A DNA stretch of 64,000 bases, from assembly GCF_016056305.1 (NCBI RefSeq), contig NZ_JAECZC010000018.1, positions 44,041 through 108,040 on the forward strand, read 5' to 3'. Source of the stretch: Amazonocrinis nigriterrae CENA67. GTDB taxonomy: Bacteria > Cyanobacteriota > Cyanobacteriia > Cyanobacteriales > Nostocaceae. Shown piece after piece: positions 42,987 to 52,119 of the stretch. Under the pieces are notes generated by a model. The model saw only the letters and a program-made list of their open reading frames with translations, made no database searches and was not told the origin of the DNA. The translations under genes were made by a program, and so were the position numbers. Every line of letters begins with the position of its first letter. Within the stretch, counting starts at the first letter, position 1.

Positions 42987-44625
42987 AACCGCAATTCACC
43001 AATATCAGCCAGGATTGGGGGAAACAGTAGCTGGTGGCTGGTGGTATCCAGAAGATGCACAAGTTGACAATCAAGCATTAGCAAATTTACTTTGGACAGC
43101 GGCTGAGTCTGTTGGTGTTGAACTCAAAGACGGCATTCGAGTACAAGCATTTTTGCAGCAGCAGGGACAAGTAGTAGGTGTGCAAACCAATGCCGGAGTA
43201 ATTCGCGCTGGTCACTATGTATTAGCCGCAGGTGCTTGGTCAAATGAATTACTACCTTTACCAGTGCGTCCTCGAAAAGGGCAAATGTTAAGCGTGCGAG
43301 TACCGGAATCTTTGTCAGAATTGCCTTTAATGCGGATTTTGTATGGGCAGAATATTTACATCGTTCCCAGACAAAATGGTGAAATAATCATTGGGGCTAC
43401 TAGCGAAGATGTTAATTTTACACCCCACAACACCCCCGCAGGCATTCAAACATTACTCCAACAAGCCATTCGCCTATACCCCTCATTAGAGCATTATCCT
43501 ATCCAGAAATTTTGGTGGGGATTTCGCCCAGCTACTCCTGATGAATTACCTATCCTTGGCACTAGCCACTGTAAAAATTTAACCTTAGCTACAGGTCATT
43601 ACCGCAATGGTATATTGCTTGCACCTGTAACCGCAGCCTTGATTGCCGATTTGATTTGGGAACAAAAATCCGATCCTTTACTTTCCCACTTCCACTATTC
43701 CCGCTTCCACACTCAGCCATCTACCTCCACGTCCATGCTGACTCATTCTGCTAATTTCTCCAACGGGCATCACCCTGCTGTCTCTGTGGAGAACTTGCCA
43801 CTCTCAATTCCCGACTCCCGACTCCCGACTCCCGACTCCCAACTTGTGATTGCCGGCAAAACTTTTCAATCTCGCTTGATGACGGGAACAGGCAAATATC
43901 GTAGCATTGAGGAAATGCAGCAAAGTGTAGTGGCTAGTGGTTGCCAGATTGTGACGGTGGCAGTGCGGCGGGTACAAACTAAAGCAGCCGGACACGAAGG
44001 TTTAGCTGAAGCACTTGATTGGACAAAAATCTGGATGCTACCGAATACAGCAGGTTGTCAAACCGCAGAAGAAGCGATTCGGGTTGCCCGTTTGGGAAGA
44101 GAAATGGCGAAATTATTAGGGCAAGAAGATAACAACTTCATCAAACTAGAAGTGATACCAGATTCTAAATATTTATTGCCCGATCCCATTGGCACATTGC
44201 AAGCCGCAGAACAACTTGTAAAAGAAGGTTTTGCAGTGTTGCCCTACATCAATGCTGACCCCATGTTAGCTAAGCACTTAGAAGATGTGGGCTGTGCGAC
44301 AGTTATGCCTTTAGCTTCGCCTATTGGTTCAGGGCAAGGGCTGAAAACTACTGCTAATATCAAGATTATTATTGAAAATGCCAGTATCCCAGTGGTGGTA
44401 GATGCTGGCATTGGTTCGCCCTCACAAGCAGCACAGGCGATGGAATTAGGGGCAGATGCCTTATTAATTAATAGCGCGATCGCACTTGCCCAAAACCCCG
44501 CAGTCATGGCTCATGCCATGAATTTGGCAACAGTCGCTGGTCGTCTAGCATACCTTGCCGGCAGAATGCCTATCAAAGACTACGCAAGTGCCAGTTCACC
44601 ACTCACTGGAACTATTACTAGTTAG
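42865..44625 (+). CDS. thiG: ThiO C-terminal part fused to ThiG (thiamine thiazole synthesis)
   Basis: A 586-residue frame. Residues about 35-290 are the remainder of ThiO (glycine oxidase): [59 protein letters not shown]. From about 325 a complete ThiG follows: [14 protein letters not shown], the Schiff-base lysine in [23 protein letters not shown] and [20 protein letters not shown]. ThiO makes dehydroglycine and ThiG builds the thiazole phosphate, so the fusion channels one step to the next; such fusions are typical of cyanobacteria. The linker [12 protein letters not shown] is encoded by CCGACTC heptamers. The TTG/ATG start at 42865 lies in repeat DNA and may not be used; see the thiO fragment. 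Confidence 0.85.
   Translation: MMKKAGEQGSRGAGEVRKITSPSSPSSPPSPYQSPAYWLDKTAIHQYQPGLGETVAGGWWYPEDAQVDNQALANLLWTAAESVGVELKDGIRVQAFLQQQGQVVGVQTNAGVIRAGHYVLAAGAWSNELLPLPVRPRKGQMLSVRVPESLSELPLMRILYGQNIYIVPRQNGEIIIGATSEDVNFTPHNTPAGIQTLLQQAIRLYPSLEHYPIQKFWWGFRPATPDELPILGTSHCKNLTLATGHYRNGILLAPVTAALIADLIWEQKSDPLLSHFHYSRFHTQPSTSTSMLTHSANFSNGHHPAVSVENLPLSIPDSRLPTPDSQLVIAGKTFQSRLMTGTGKYRSIEEMQQSVVASGCQIVTVAVRRVQTKAAGHEGLAEALDWTKIWMLPNTAGCQTAEEAIRVARLGREMAKLLGQEDNNFIKLEVIPDSKYLLPDPIGTLQAAEQLVKEGFAVLPYINADPMLAKHLEDVGCATVMPLASPIGSGQGLKTTANIKIIIENASIPVVVDAGIGSPSQAAQAMELGADALLINSAIALAQNPAVMAHAMNLATVAGRLAYLAGRMPIKDYASASSPLTGTITS
43811..43842 (+). repeat. CCGACTC heptamers encoding the ThiO-ThiG linker
   Basis: About four tandem CCGACTC units, translated as [11 protein letters not shown] between the ThiO and ThiG domains. 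Seven-base units do not keep a fixed reading frame, so three copies return to phase. Confidence 0.75.
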
Positions 44626-44785
44626 GGAATGGGGAATGGGTAATGGGTAATGGGTCATGGGTAATAGTAAAAACCAATTCCCAATTCCCAATCCCCATAA
44701 ATGTAACGATTTCGTTCCATAGTATGAGAGCATAGTATAAGATTTGTGTAACAATAAATAAACAAAAGGAATAAGGAATTACTTC

Positions 44786-44965
44786 ATGCCCTACACAAAC
44801 GAAGAAGGCGGCCTTCTAAATAATTTTGCCAAAGAACCAAAGGTTTATCGAGCAGAACCTCCTACAGATAGTGAAAAGCGTAACTATATTTTTATAGGAG
44901 TTGCTGCCACAGCTTTGGTTGGTGGCTTAATTTTTGTTGCCTTCTCGGTTTCCAATCTCAGCTGA
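44786..44965 (+). CDS. psb34: Psb34, photosystem II assembly protein
   Basis: A 59-residue protein, ATG 44786 to TGA 44965, preceded by AAGGAATAAGGA. The N-terminus YTNEEGGLLNNFAKEPKVY matches the Psb34 (ssl1498-type) signature: YT-EGG-LNNFA-EPK-Y. A single membrane helix follows (YIFIGVAATALVGGLIFVAF). Psb34 is a thylakoid protein that associates with CP47-containing PSII assembly intermediates. It is transcribed alone: a 160-base upstream gap and a terminator right after. Its small size makes it easy to miss. Confidence 0.88.
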   Translation: MPYTNEEGGLLNNFAKEPKVYRAEPPTDSEKRNYIFIGVAATALVGGLIFVAFSVSNLS

Positions 44966-45428
44966 AGATAAAATTTTTTAATAAAATTTAATTTTTTAGT
45001 GTTTCAGGTTTCCATTTTGCTGGGAACCTGGCTTTTCATTTTTTGTTAAAATGACAATATTAGAGTAATATTATATACTTTATTTCTGCTTAACCTGAGA
45101 AGCTCAATAAATCCTGAGTAAAGTAACATCCACTTGATGATAGTCATAGTGAGATTGTTATGTTTAGATGCGCCCTGTAATCCCAAATTGGTGTAGAAAA
45201 GCTAAAACATATCTAAGTTGCATAATCACTTGTAACGGTCGTTGACCGCTGACCAATGACAGTCAACAGTCAACATGATTAAATATGCAAGTTCAATATG
45301 TAACAGCTGACTATTATTTGAGATTTCTGGAACAGCCTTGTAATCAAGACTTTCAATCCAAAATCCAAAATCTAAAATCCAAAATTGATATCAGGGGATG
45401 TAAACTATGTCTTGGCTATTTAGCCGCC
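44966..45428. other. Spacer after psb34
   Basis: The psb34 terminator (45005-45030) is followed by AT-rich DNA. AATCCAAA-type heptamers at 45354-45385 sit just upstream of the TPR gene's chosen start. No other gene was seen. Confidence 0.55.
45005..45040 (+). terminator. Terminator of psb34
   Basis: CAGGTTTCC (45005-45013) pairs with GGGAACCTG (45022-45030) with one mismatch, followed by T-rich GCTTTTCATTTTTT. Confidence 0.75.
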
Positions 45429-47642
45429 ATGAGCGTGAATGATACTGCACACTCCAATAATTTCACTTGGAATCGACAAGTCTATCACCGTCTGAAACTC
45501 GCTCTAAGTCTTGACTTACGACGACAGATATTTTTGGCGGTGTGTGATGATTTACACTTGAGAAATCAAGTAGCAGCTCGTTTGCATTCTACTTTGGCTT
45601 ATCCAGTTGGACAAGTACTATATCAGCCATCAGATGGACAGGCAACTAGCACTCCAGCCTATCCGCGATTAGTGACTTTGCGGTTGAATTTGAGCGAGCC
45701 TAATCTTATAGTTCAGATCAGTCAATGGTTAGCTAATTATCCACCACCAATTGTAGGGGCATCAAAAGATAGTCCTGGACGACCGTTGCCAATACCAGTA
45801 TTTCAGATTGTAGGTGTAGAACAGCTAACCAAACAACCAGTAGCAGTACAGCGTTCATTTTTACACCATTTACGCTTAAGTGAGCAGTATTTCTCTAGCC
45901 CAGAATCTAACCGATTCCTTGAATCTAGCTTACTTTTGTGGGTATCGCGTCCTTGGTTATCTGCCATTCAGCAATCAGCCCCACAGTTTTGGCGTTGGCG
46001 TACTGGTGTGTTTGTGTTTGCCGGAGAACCCACACCGACAACACACAATGGAGATTATCCAGAACGTTTTTCCAGTTCTAGAAGTTTGGATTTAGGGAGT
46101 CTTGAGCAATCTATTTTAGAGGAATCAGTTAGTGAAGCAGAACTTCAAGGTACAGCTACCACAAAACTAGAGTTTGAGGATGAGTTCAACTTACCACCAG
46201 AAATACCAGCAAATCAAACTCTTAAAGCGCAAGAAACTATACCAACTACTTCAGAATTATTGCAGAGTAGTTTACAACAGCAGGAATATGCTGCTAGTAG
46301 ATCAAGTGGGAATAACAACCCATGGCCACCATTGTCACATGTTAGCAAGGAGTTAACAGAGCTAGTAATAGCAACAATTAATACTAAGATTGCTGAAGAA
46401 CCAGATGATGATTGGCAACCGCAACAAGTTTTATGGGAAATTGAGGAATTGCATTCACAGCAAGCCTCAGCCTCAGCACTGGCAGCAGCTTATCATCATT
46501 TGGGAAATTTATACCGCCTTCGCATTGAGCAAGGACAGTCAACTTTAGAAAATCTGATGGTGGCAATTCTTGCTTACCAAGAAGCGATCGCTTACGATGA
46601 AGCCTCACCACAATTACCAGATATTTTAAATGATTTAGGTACACTCTACTGGATGTTATACCGTACACCACAGGATTCAGAATCAGGACAAACTTATATA
46701 GAACAGGGAATTGAATTTTATCAGCTGGCTTTAAAGTCAATTTCACCACAGACCCACCCAGAAACTTATGCAAGAATACAAAATAATCTGGGAACAGCTT
46801 ATGGTGATTTAGCTCGTTTTTCTAATCCAGCAGAAAATTGGCAGCAAGCAGTTTTAGCTTACAGTGAAGCATTGCGCTATCGTACAGTTGAAATGGACGC
46901 CTTAAAGTATGCTGCTTGCCAGAATAATTTAGGTACTGCTTATTGGCATTTGGCACAATACGATCAACCAATTGTGCATTTAAAACAGGCGATCGCATCC
47001 TACAATGAAGCCCTGGTTCACTACAACCCCCAACAAGAACCGCTCAAGTATGGCATGATTCAAAATAATATCGGCACTGCCTACTGGAATCTTGCCCAAT
47101 ACGAACAACCAGTGCAAAACCTGCGGCTAGCGATTGAAGTCTACCGCGAAGCCCTCAAATATCGCACCCCAGCCACTGTTCCCAATGCTTGCGCCGCTAC
47201 ACAAAATAATCTTGGTACAGCTTACTGGCATTTAGCTAACTTACCCCAAACAACTAAAGATGTGCGGCAAAAGTTGCTAAAGTTATGTATTGCTGCTTAT
47301 GAAGAAGCCATTGCTTTGGCTCATTCTCTGAGCAGTAAACTTTTAAGTTTTGATTTATTTGCTACTCATAATAACTTGGGGCTAGCCCATTATCAGCTAG
47401 TAACGGATAATTCTTTTAGTGGCGATCAAGTCATGCGATCGCAACATCTCGAAGCAGCACTAGATAACCATTTGCAAGCCTTAAAAGGATTTAGTCAACA
47501 ACCAGAGGCTTACCAAACAACTTTCACTTACATAGTGAAAACAATTCGGGCTTTCCACAGTGAATTAGGCATACAAGGACAAAATCTGGCTTTGTCCAAA
47601 GTACCAGGTCAGTTGTTACCAGAAATTCTGCCAAAATTGTAA
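45429..47642 (+). CDS. Large TPR-repeat protein
   Basis: A 737-residue protein, from ATG 45429 (MSVNDTAHSNNF). The frame extends 48 codons upstream but that part is repeat-derived (FQSKIQNLKSKID). The first ~200 residues look globular (LALSLDLRRQIFLAVCDDLH, PVFQIVGVEQLTKQP). After an acidic spacer, residues about 380-700 contain at least five tandem TPR-type units with nearly identical signature QNNLGTAYWHLAQY (about 490-610). Typical of cyanobacterial scaffold or signalling proteins. No enzyme motif was identified. Single gene. Confidence 0.78.
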   Translation: MSVNDTAHSNNFTWNRQVYHRLKLALSLDLRRQIFLAVCDDLHLRNQVAARLHSTLAYPVGQVLYQPSDGQATSTPAYPRLVTLRLNLSEPNLIVQISQWLANYPPPIVGASKDSPGRPLPIPVFQIVGVEQLTKQPVAVQRSFLHHLRLSEQYFSSPESNRFLESSLLLWVSRPWLSAIQQSAPQFWRWRTGVFVFAGEPTPTTHNGDYPERFSSSRSLDLGSLEQSILEESVSEAELQGTATTKLEFEDEFNLPPEIPANQTLKAQETIPTTSELLQSSLQQQEYAASRSSGNNNPWPPLSHVSKELTELVIATINTKIAEEPDDDWQPQQVLWEIEELHSQQASASALAAAYHHLGNLYRLRIEQGQSTLENLMVAILAYQEAIAYDEASPQLPDILNDLGTLYWMLYRTPQDSESGQTYIEQGIEFYQLALKSISPQTHPETYARIQNNLGTAYGDLARFSNPAENWQQAVLAYSEALRYRTVEMDALKYAACQNNLGTAYWHLAQYDQPIVHLKQAIASYNEALVHYNPQQEPLKYGMIQNNIGTAYWNLAQYEQPVQNLRLAIEVYREALKYRTPATVPNACAATQNNLGTAYWHLANLPQTTKDVRQKLLKLCIAAYEEAIALAHSLSSKLLSFDLFATHNNLGLAHYQLVTDNSFSGDQVMRSQHLEAALDNHLQALKGFSQQPEAYQTTFTYIVKTIRAFHSELGIQGQNLALSKVPGQLLPEILPKL

Positions 47643-47740
47643 GTCGTCGTTATAAACTGCATACACCAAAATTAATGAAAAATCTAGCGTTGCTGAATAT
47701 GAGGATGAAAAATAAAAATTCAATCTTCCAAACTCTTATT

Positions 47741-47852
47741 CTCCGTGCCTCTGCCGACTTGAAGCAACTGGCGTCAAACTGCCCGTCACAAAGTCAGGAC
47801 TTAACGTATGGGTTACGGAATAACGAACCACAGAGACACAGAGGACACGGAG
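47741..47852. repeat. Inverted-repeat element, CTCCGTGCCTCTG...CAGAGGACACGGAG
   Basis: Left arm 47741-47753 pairs with right arm 47839-47852 with one extra base. It contains a fragment shared with other repeats (GCCGACTTGAAGCAACTGGC). An open frame runs across it (47675-47866) but has no gene-like content. Confidence 0.6.
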
Positions 47853-47952
47853 TAATGAAGGTTTGAGAACTTTTTTGCGTCAGTCCTATTTTTGTTTGGC
47901 TTCTTGGGTTGGTTAGTATTTGTGTATGTCAAATTTAGTGTATTAACATGAT

Positions 47953-48183
47953 ATGACTATAACAATCAAAAAAGGCAACAGAGTTGTCGTCGAATTTCCT
48001 GATAGCGCACTTGCTTCTGTAATTAATGTAGCAGCTGCAATCTTACAAAAATATCCAAAAACCCAAACTATCTTGTTTACTTTTGGCAATAGTAAGTTTC
48101 AGTTGTTTCATGTAGTTGAGAACATACCTACTCTGGAAATGATGACACTCTACAAAGGCCCTGATCGTCGATACTCAATTTAG
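47953..48183 (+). CDS. Small protein of unknown function
   Basis: A 76-residue protein starting MTITIKKGNRVVVEFPDSAL, then a helix (ASVINVAAAILQKYPKTQ) and strands (TILFTFGNSKFQLFHV). Soluble, without a recognised motif. It is isolated on the plus strand and is followed by a hairpin at 48191-48209. Coding potential looks real but I cannot place it in a family. Confidence 0.5.
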   Translation: MTITIKKGNRVVVEFPDSALASVINVAAAILQKYPKTQTILFTFGNSKFQLFHVVENIPTLEMMTLYKGPDRRYSI

Positions 48184-48190
48184 TATAATT

Positions 48191-48209
48191 GCCCGCTACT
48201 ATGGCGGGC
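48191..48209. terminator. GCCCGC / GCGGGC hairpin
   Basis: GCCCGC (48191-48196) and GCGGGC (48204-48209) pair with a 7-base loop, between two convergent genes. The tail is only moderately T-rich, so efficiency is uncertain. Confidence 0.5.
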
Positions 48210-48286
48210 ATATCTATTATGCGGCTTCGTAAACAAAGAGCATTGAAACAGTTGGGAGATGCCATCGCAACTGCACTCGACTAACA

Positions 48287-49153
48287 CTATTCTCCCCATT
48301 CTTTAATGACAGAAAATAAGGATGAGTAATCATCATTAGCAAATGACATTTTCATTGCTGTGTGCAAAATTTGCCGCACGGCTTCAATACTGCTGAGATC
48401 CAAACCCAAAGATTTTGCTTCAGAAATAAACAAATCTGTATCTTTGAGCAAGTGTTTTGTGGGGAAATTAGGATTGGCATAATTGCCATCCAACATCCGT
48501 TGCAGCTTTTTGTCAAAGGTAGGCGCGTACAATGAACTTTCACGTAGGATTTGCATAAATAAATCCACGTCTACCCCCTGACGCTCGATAAAAGCTAGAC
48601 TCAGGGCAAAGCTAGTTGTTAGGGAAGCAATTAGTTGATTTAGTGCCAACTTCAGCGCCGCCGCAGCCCCCACTGGCCCTACAAGCAAAGGTTCTGGGCC
48701 GAAATTTTGTAGTAACTGTAAATGGTTTTGATATTGCTTTGGTTCAGCACCCACCATGACAATCAGCTTGCCATTTTTTGCTTCTGGAATGCTACCCAGC
48801 ACGGGTGCTTCTAAATATTGTCCCCCACCCCCAACCACTGAATCTCTAATCTCTTGGCTTTCTGTGGGGGTAATTGTCCCCATCTGGATAATGGTGCGTC
48901 CTTCTAGAGTTCGCCAAGAAGTATCTGAAAGCAACACATGATAAATGGCTGCGGCATTTGTGAGCATGAGAATAATGCACTCAGCTTCACGAATTGCGTA
49001 GCGGGGGTGTGTGACGATTTGGGCGCCAGCTGCTTGTAGGGGTGCTAATTTTTCTGGGGTACGATTATAGGCAACTACCTCTATATTTGCTGCTAATAAT
49101 CTTTGAGCCATTGGTAGTCCCATCAGTCCAGTTCCCAGAAATGCCACCTTCAT
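48287..49153 (-). CDS. NAD(P)-dependent beta-hydroxyacid dehydrogenase family
   Basis: A 288-residue protein of the 3-hydroxyisobutyrate dehydrogenase/glyoxylate reductase family. N-terminal nucleotide motif FLGTGLMGLPMAQRLLAA (about 5-22), the arginine in YNRTPEKLAPL favouring NADPH, the substrate block EAPVLGSIPEAKNGKL, and the catalytic lysine in AALKLALNQLIASL. It probably reduces a small aldehyde or semialdehyde acid such as glyoxylate or succinic semialdehyde. Length is standard. Single gene, minus strand. Confidence 0.85.
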   Translation of the reverse strand: MKVAFLGTGLMGLPMAQRLLAANIEVVAYNRTPEKLAPLQAAGAQIVTHPRYAIREAECIILMLTNAAAIYHVLLSDTSWRTLEGRTIIQMGTITPTESQEIRDSVVGGGGQYLEAPVLGSIPEAKNGKLIVMVGAEPKQYQNHLQLLQNFGPEPLLVGPVGAAAALKLALNQLIASLTTSFALSLAFIERQGVDVDLFMQILRESSLYAPTFDKKLQRMLDGNYANPNFPTKHLLKDTDLFISEAKSLGLDLSSIEAVRQILHTAMKMSFANDDYSSLFSVIKEWGE

Positions 49154-49286
49154 TGTTCACGTTCCTTTAGTAAGCGCGATCGCGTTTTCATCGTTTAATT
49201 GCCAGTTGCTAGGAAGTAGTTATTTAAGATTCAATCTCAACGTCCCTACTCCCTAATTGCTAGTTTTTACTCCTTAACTCCACCGT

Positions 49287-49382
49287 TCAGCCACCTGCGG
49301 CAAAAGTCACCATAATTAGAACTGAAAGTAAGATACCAGGAGTAAGTAATGTCACCAATAAAAATAGGTCATGAGCATTCAT
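49287..49382 (-). CDS. Possible 31-residue membrane protein
   Basis: An ATG at 49382 with GAAGG nine bases upstream opens a 31-codon frame: MNAHDLFLLVTLLTPG then ILLSVLIMVTFAAGG, stop at 49287. It would be a single membrane helix, in the size class of small PSI, PSII and NDH-1 subunits. I do not match it to a known subunit. The strong ribosome site and helical content support it; conservation should decide. Confidence 0.5.
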   Translation of the reverse strand: MNAHDLFLLVTLLTPGILLSVLIMVTFAAGG

Positions 49383-49491
49383 AATTATTACCTTCGTACT
49401 ATTTTTGTCTTGATAGTAGTCAATGTAATGCTAGTCCATATCAGACCGATACAGGATTCTTAAAGAGAGTTTTAACCTTTGAGATTTGCTT

Positions 49492-50751
49492 TTACTCTCC
49501 CACAGTTAATCCTTTGAGTGCTTGAGATTTTTCTTTCTCGTTGAGTCCTTTGCTTTGAATTAAGACTCCAAAGCCACCCAGTCCTGTGGGATCTAGTAGC
49601 TGATGTAGTGCTGAACGCCGTTGCAGCAATTGAGAGATGGGTATTTCTTGATGAGAAAGGGCAGCTATACGACTTCCTAAACCCAATGCCATCAAAAATA
49701 CACCTTGCTGCGTAAAACCAACTTTCTCTAAACCGCACCGCTTACCCCATTGTTCCAAAGCAGTAAAGTCAACATGGGCTGTGATATCTTGATGCCCGAT
49801 ATTGATATAAGGGTTGTCGTGGTAGCGATGTTGATAGTAGCACTGTAGCGTTCCTTGCGATCGCCTGGGATTATAATAACGGCTGGCAGGGTAGCCATAA
49901 TCAATTGTTAACACATACCCCTGCTGCAAGCGGTCTGCTACTATACTCAACCAGTCAACAGCAGCTAAATTAATTTCGCTGCGATAACCATCTGCATAGG
50001 AACTTTGAGTCAAATCAATTCCGACTATATTGAAATATTCTACCAGTTGTGGCGTGGAAGGTTCCCCTATCAATTCTACAAATAGTGGAGAGGAAGGGGA
50101 ATTAGGAGGAGCAGGGGAGCGGGGGAGCAGGGGAGCAGAGGAAGAAATTACTCCCTCATCTGTCTCATCTGTCTCATCTTCCTTATCTCCCCTCGTTGTC
50201 ACATAAATTTCTCGCAGTTCGCCTTTCTCTAATACGAACTGATGGACTGGTAAGGCATCGACTAATTCATTGGAAAAAAAGCAGCCTGTTATTGCATTGC
50301 TAGGAATCTCCTCTAGACTGCACCAGCGCACAGGGAACTGCTGCAAGCGTTGCTGCTGTTCTTGTTTTAATGCTGGTGACTTTTCCACAATCACATATTC
50401 CAGCGCGGCAAAAAAATCTGGGTGGTGCTGCTGATGGTAGTTGAGGATATGCAGTGCTAATAGACCTTGACCTGCTCCCATTTCTACTAGAGAAAAAGAG
50501 GTAGGTCGCCCTAAAATTTCCCACATCTGGACAAATTGTTCTGCCAGTAATTCACCGAAGTCAGCACCGAGATTGGAAGATGTGAAAAAATCACTGCCCT
50601 TAAATCCAATCTTGACTGCATTGCTGGAATAATAACCATGTTCTGGGTGATATAACACCATGTCCATGTATTCGGCAAAAGTAATTCGCCGTTTAGGACT
50701 AGCAGCAATGCGATGGGCTATGGCTGTACACAGCGCTGCATTAGAATCCAT
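49492..50751 (-). CDS. SAM-dependent methyltransferase, MidA/NDUFAF7 family
   Basis: A 419-residue protein. N-terminal GYYSSNAVKIGFKGSDFFTS and SAM motif LVEMGAGQGLLALHIL (about 90-105), then EYVIVEKSPALKQEQQQRL and FFSNELVDALPVHQF, define the MidA/NDUFAF7 (DUF185) family. The mitochondrial member dimethylates an arginine of complex I subunit NDUFS2. NdhH, its homologue, is encoded 1.9 kb away at 52616-53800. A ~35-residue segment (SAPLLPRSPAPPNSPSS, about 197-222) is encoded by repeat DNA and looks inserted. Function by family; enzymatic target inferred. Confidence 0.85.
   Translation of the reverse strand: MDSNAALCTAIAHRIAASPKRRITFAEYMDMVLYHPEHGYYSSNAVKIGFKGSDFFTSSNLGADFGELLAEQFVQMWEILGRPTSFSLVEMGAGQGLLALHILNYHQQHHPDFFAALEYVIVEKSPALKQEQQQRLQQFPVRWCSLEEIPSNAITGCFFSNELVDALPVHQFVLEKGELREIYVTTRGDKEDETDETDEGVISSSAPLLPRSPAPPNSPSSPLFVELIGEPSTPQLVEYFNIVGIDLTQSSYADGYRSEINLAAVDWLSIVADRLQQGYVLTIDYGYPASRYYNPRRSQGTLQCYYQHRYHDNPYINIGHQDITAHVDFTALEQWGKRCGLEKVGFTQQGVFLMALGLGSRIAALSHQEIPISQLLQRRSALHQLLDPTGLGGFGVLIQSKGLNEKEKSQALKGLTVGE
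50086..50200. repeat. Repeat DNA inserted in-frame in the MidA-like gene
   Basis: GGAGCAGGGGAGC-type units plus TCATCTGTC units. The encoded stretch (DETDETDEG, then Pro/Ser-rich) has no counterpart in the family as I know it and is in-frame. Confidence 0.65.
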
Positions 50752-51007
50752 AAGAAAGTTAGGAGTTAGGAGTTAGGAGTTATGAATTATAGCTTGCCAG
50801 ACTAATACCAATTCTGTGTGAAGCTGCGCCAAACTAGGTCAAACTATAAATGAGTGCAATTGGTGCTATTGCTTTTCTCAGTTCTTACGACTTTATTCTT
50901 GAAGCTTTACTTAGCGCAGCTTATAAAGAACTGATATAAGTTACCAAACAAAAAATATCCCCTCATAACTGTTCGTTCTTGACAGTCATCAGTCATCAGT
51001 GAAACTT

Positions 51008-51397
51008 TCATCCACTCACTAGCGACACTAGCACACCATTAGGATCGCGGACACGAGCAATTGTTTGTCCCCAAGGCTGGGCTTTCGGCGCATCTATGGC
51101 TTTTGCTCCTGCTCCTAATGCTTTCATATAAGCGGTACCAACATCAGGAGTAATAAATGATATTTGGATTAATGCCGGAGGTTGTGTAGGGTCATTGGCA
51201 TAAAAACCACCTGGAAATAATGTCTCTGCTTCGCTGATAGAGGAGAAAGCCAGTGTGGTATCTCCAGTTTCGATTTCAGCCCAGATAAACTTACCTGTAT
51301 CCCGGAGAGTGCGACGAACTAAACCAAAGGCTTTTTCGTAAAACTCTACCGTCTTAGCCACATCGTTAACCCAGATGATTGTATAACCAAACTTCAT
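51008..51397 (-). CDS. VOC (glyoxalase/bleomycin-resistance) family protein
   Basis: A 129-residue protein from ATG 51397, with AGGAG seven bases upstream fixing the start. VOC fold pattern: FGYTIIWVNDVAKTVEFYEK, GFYANDPTQPPALIQISFIT, and WGQTIARVRDPNGVLVSLV. Metal ligands cannot be placed with confidence. The family includes glyoxalases, dioxygenases and resistance proteins, so the reaction is undetermined. A Fur/Zur-like palindrome lies about 85-100 bases upstream (51482-51499). Confidence 0.82.
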   Translation of the reverse strand: MKFGYTIIWVNDVAKTVEFYEKAFGLVRRTLRDTGKFIWAEIETGDTTLAFSSISEAETLFPGGFYANDPTQPPALIQISFITPDVGTAYMKALGAGAKAIDAPKAQPWGQTIARVRDPNGVLVSLVSG

Positions 51398-51481
51398 GGC
51401 GGATACTCCTTCAGTTAGCGAAAATGCCAAGATTATGTTTAAAAATAAACAATGTTAATTTATGTTAATAAAATGTAAATC

Positions 51482-51499
51482 TGATAACAATAATTATCA
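51482..51499. promoter_or_regulatory. Possible Fur/Zur-type box
   Basis: TGATAACAATAATTATCA reads as GATAAC-AATAAT-TATC, similar to the GATAAT-hexamer array of Fur boxes, and its ends TGATAA / TTATCA are inverted repeats. It lies in the promoter region of the VOC gene. A chance match in AT-rich DNA is possible. Confidence 0.35.
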
Positions 51500-51579
51500 T
51501 GTTTGCAAATGCTATGAAATTTTGAATTGTCAAATATTTAAAAAAAGATGAGCTTTTTAGTAGTCTTATTTTTCCTTAA

Positions 51580-52119
51580 CTAACTCTCTCGGATGTTACT
51601 GTCTGTTGCTAGAGTTATTGCTGCTGTTTGTATTAATTCTATATCTAATGGCGACCAAGAGCGAGGTTCTTGACATTGATGAGCTACTAATAATCCCCAC
51701 AATCCTCTAGGTATCAAAATTGGTGCTACCAAGTTGGCGCGGACTTGGATGCTGCGGAGAAAATCTCGGTGGCAAGGCTGGATTGGTTCTGATTCAATAT
51801 CAGCGATCGCTCTGACTCGCCCAGCTAAATACAGGGCAGCATAATGGTCATTAAAACAATCATCTTCTCCTATTGAACCTAATATTGAAAATTTATTATT
51901 AATTAAGGATTCAAAAGTTACTTGCCCGTGCCACTGCCAATAGAAGTAATACAAAACCACGCGATCGACCTGAAGTGACTCTCTAAGTTGATCCGTCGTT
52001 TGTTGGATTAACGCATTCCGATGCGTTGTTCTCACAAGGCGGTTAAGCACTCTTTGCAAACCCTGTTCAGTATGCTCATTTGGGCTTGGGTCAGACTCCG
52101 ATTGAGAATGAATTTGCAC
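51580..52119 (-). CDS. Stand-alone DXCF-type cyanobacteriochrome GAF protein
   Basis: A 179-residue protein with one GAF domain (about 30-175) and no output domain. GTG start; there is no internal Met. It has the canonical bilin-binding Cys-His (PCHRDFL, Cys116) and the DXCF motif DDCF (Cys88). The Cys-Cys distance is 28, the same as in well-studied DXCF cyanobacteriochromes. The surrounding WGLLVAHQCQEPRSW and RVRAIADIES are also typical. It may bind a phycobilin by thioether bonds and sense blue to green light. It could pass its signal to a separate kinase. Confidence 0.8.
   Translation of the reverse strand: MQIHSQSESDPSPNEHTEQGLQRVLNRLVRTTHRNALIQQTTDQLRESLQVDRVVLYYFYWQWHGQVTFESLINNKFSILGSIGEDDCFNDHYAALYLAGRVRAIADIESEPIQPCHRDFLRSIQVRANLVAPILIPRGLWGLLVAHQCQEPRSWSPLDIELIQTAAITLATDSNIRES

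Noticed and set aside
46384-46773. 129-codon minus-strand frame inside the TPR gene
   Set aside because: Antisense shadow of a clear TPR protein; no ribosome site or motif.
47675-47866. 63-codon open frame
   Set aside because: It reads through an inverted-repeat element; no domain or supporting ribosome site.
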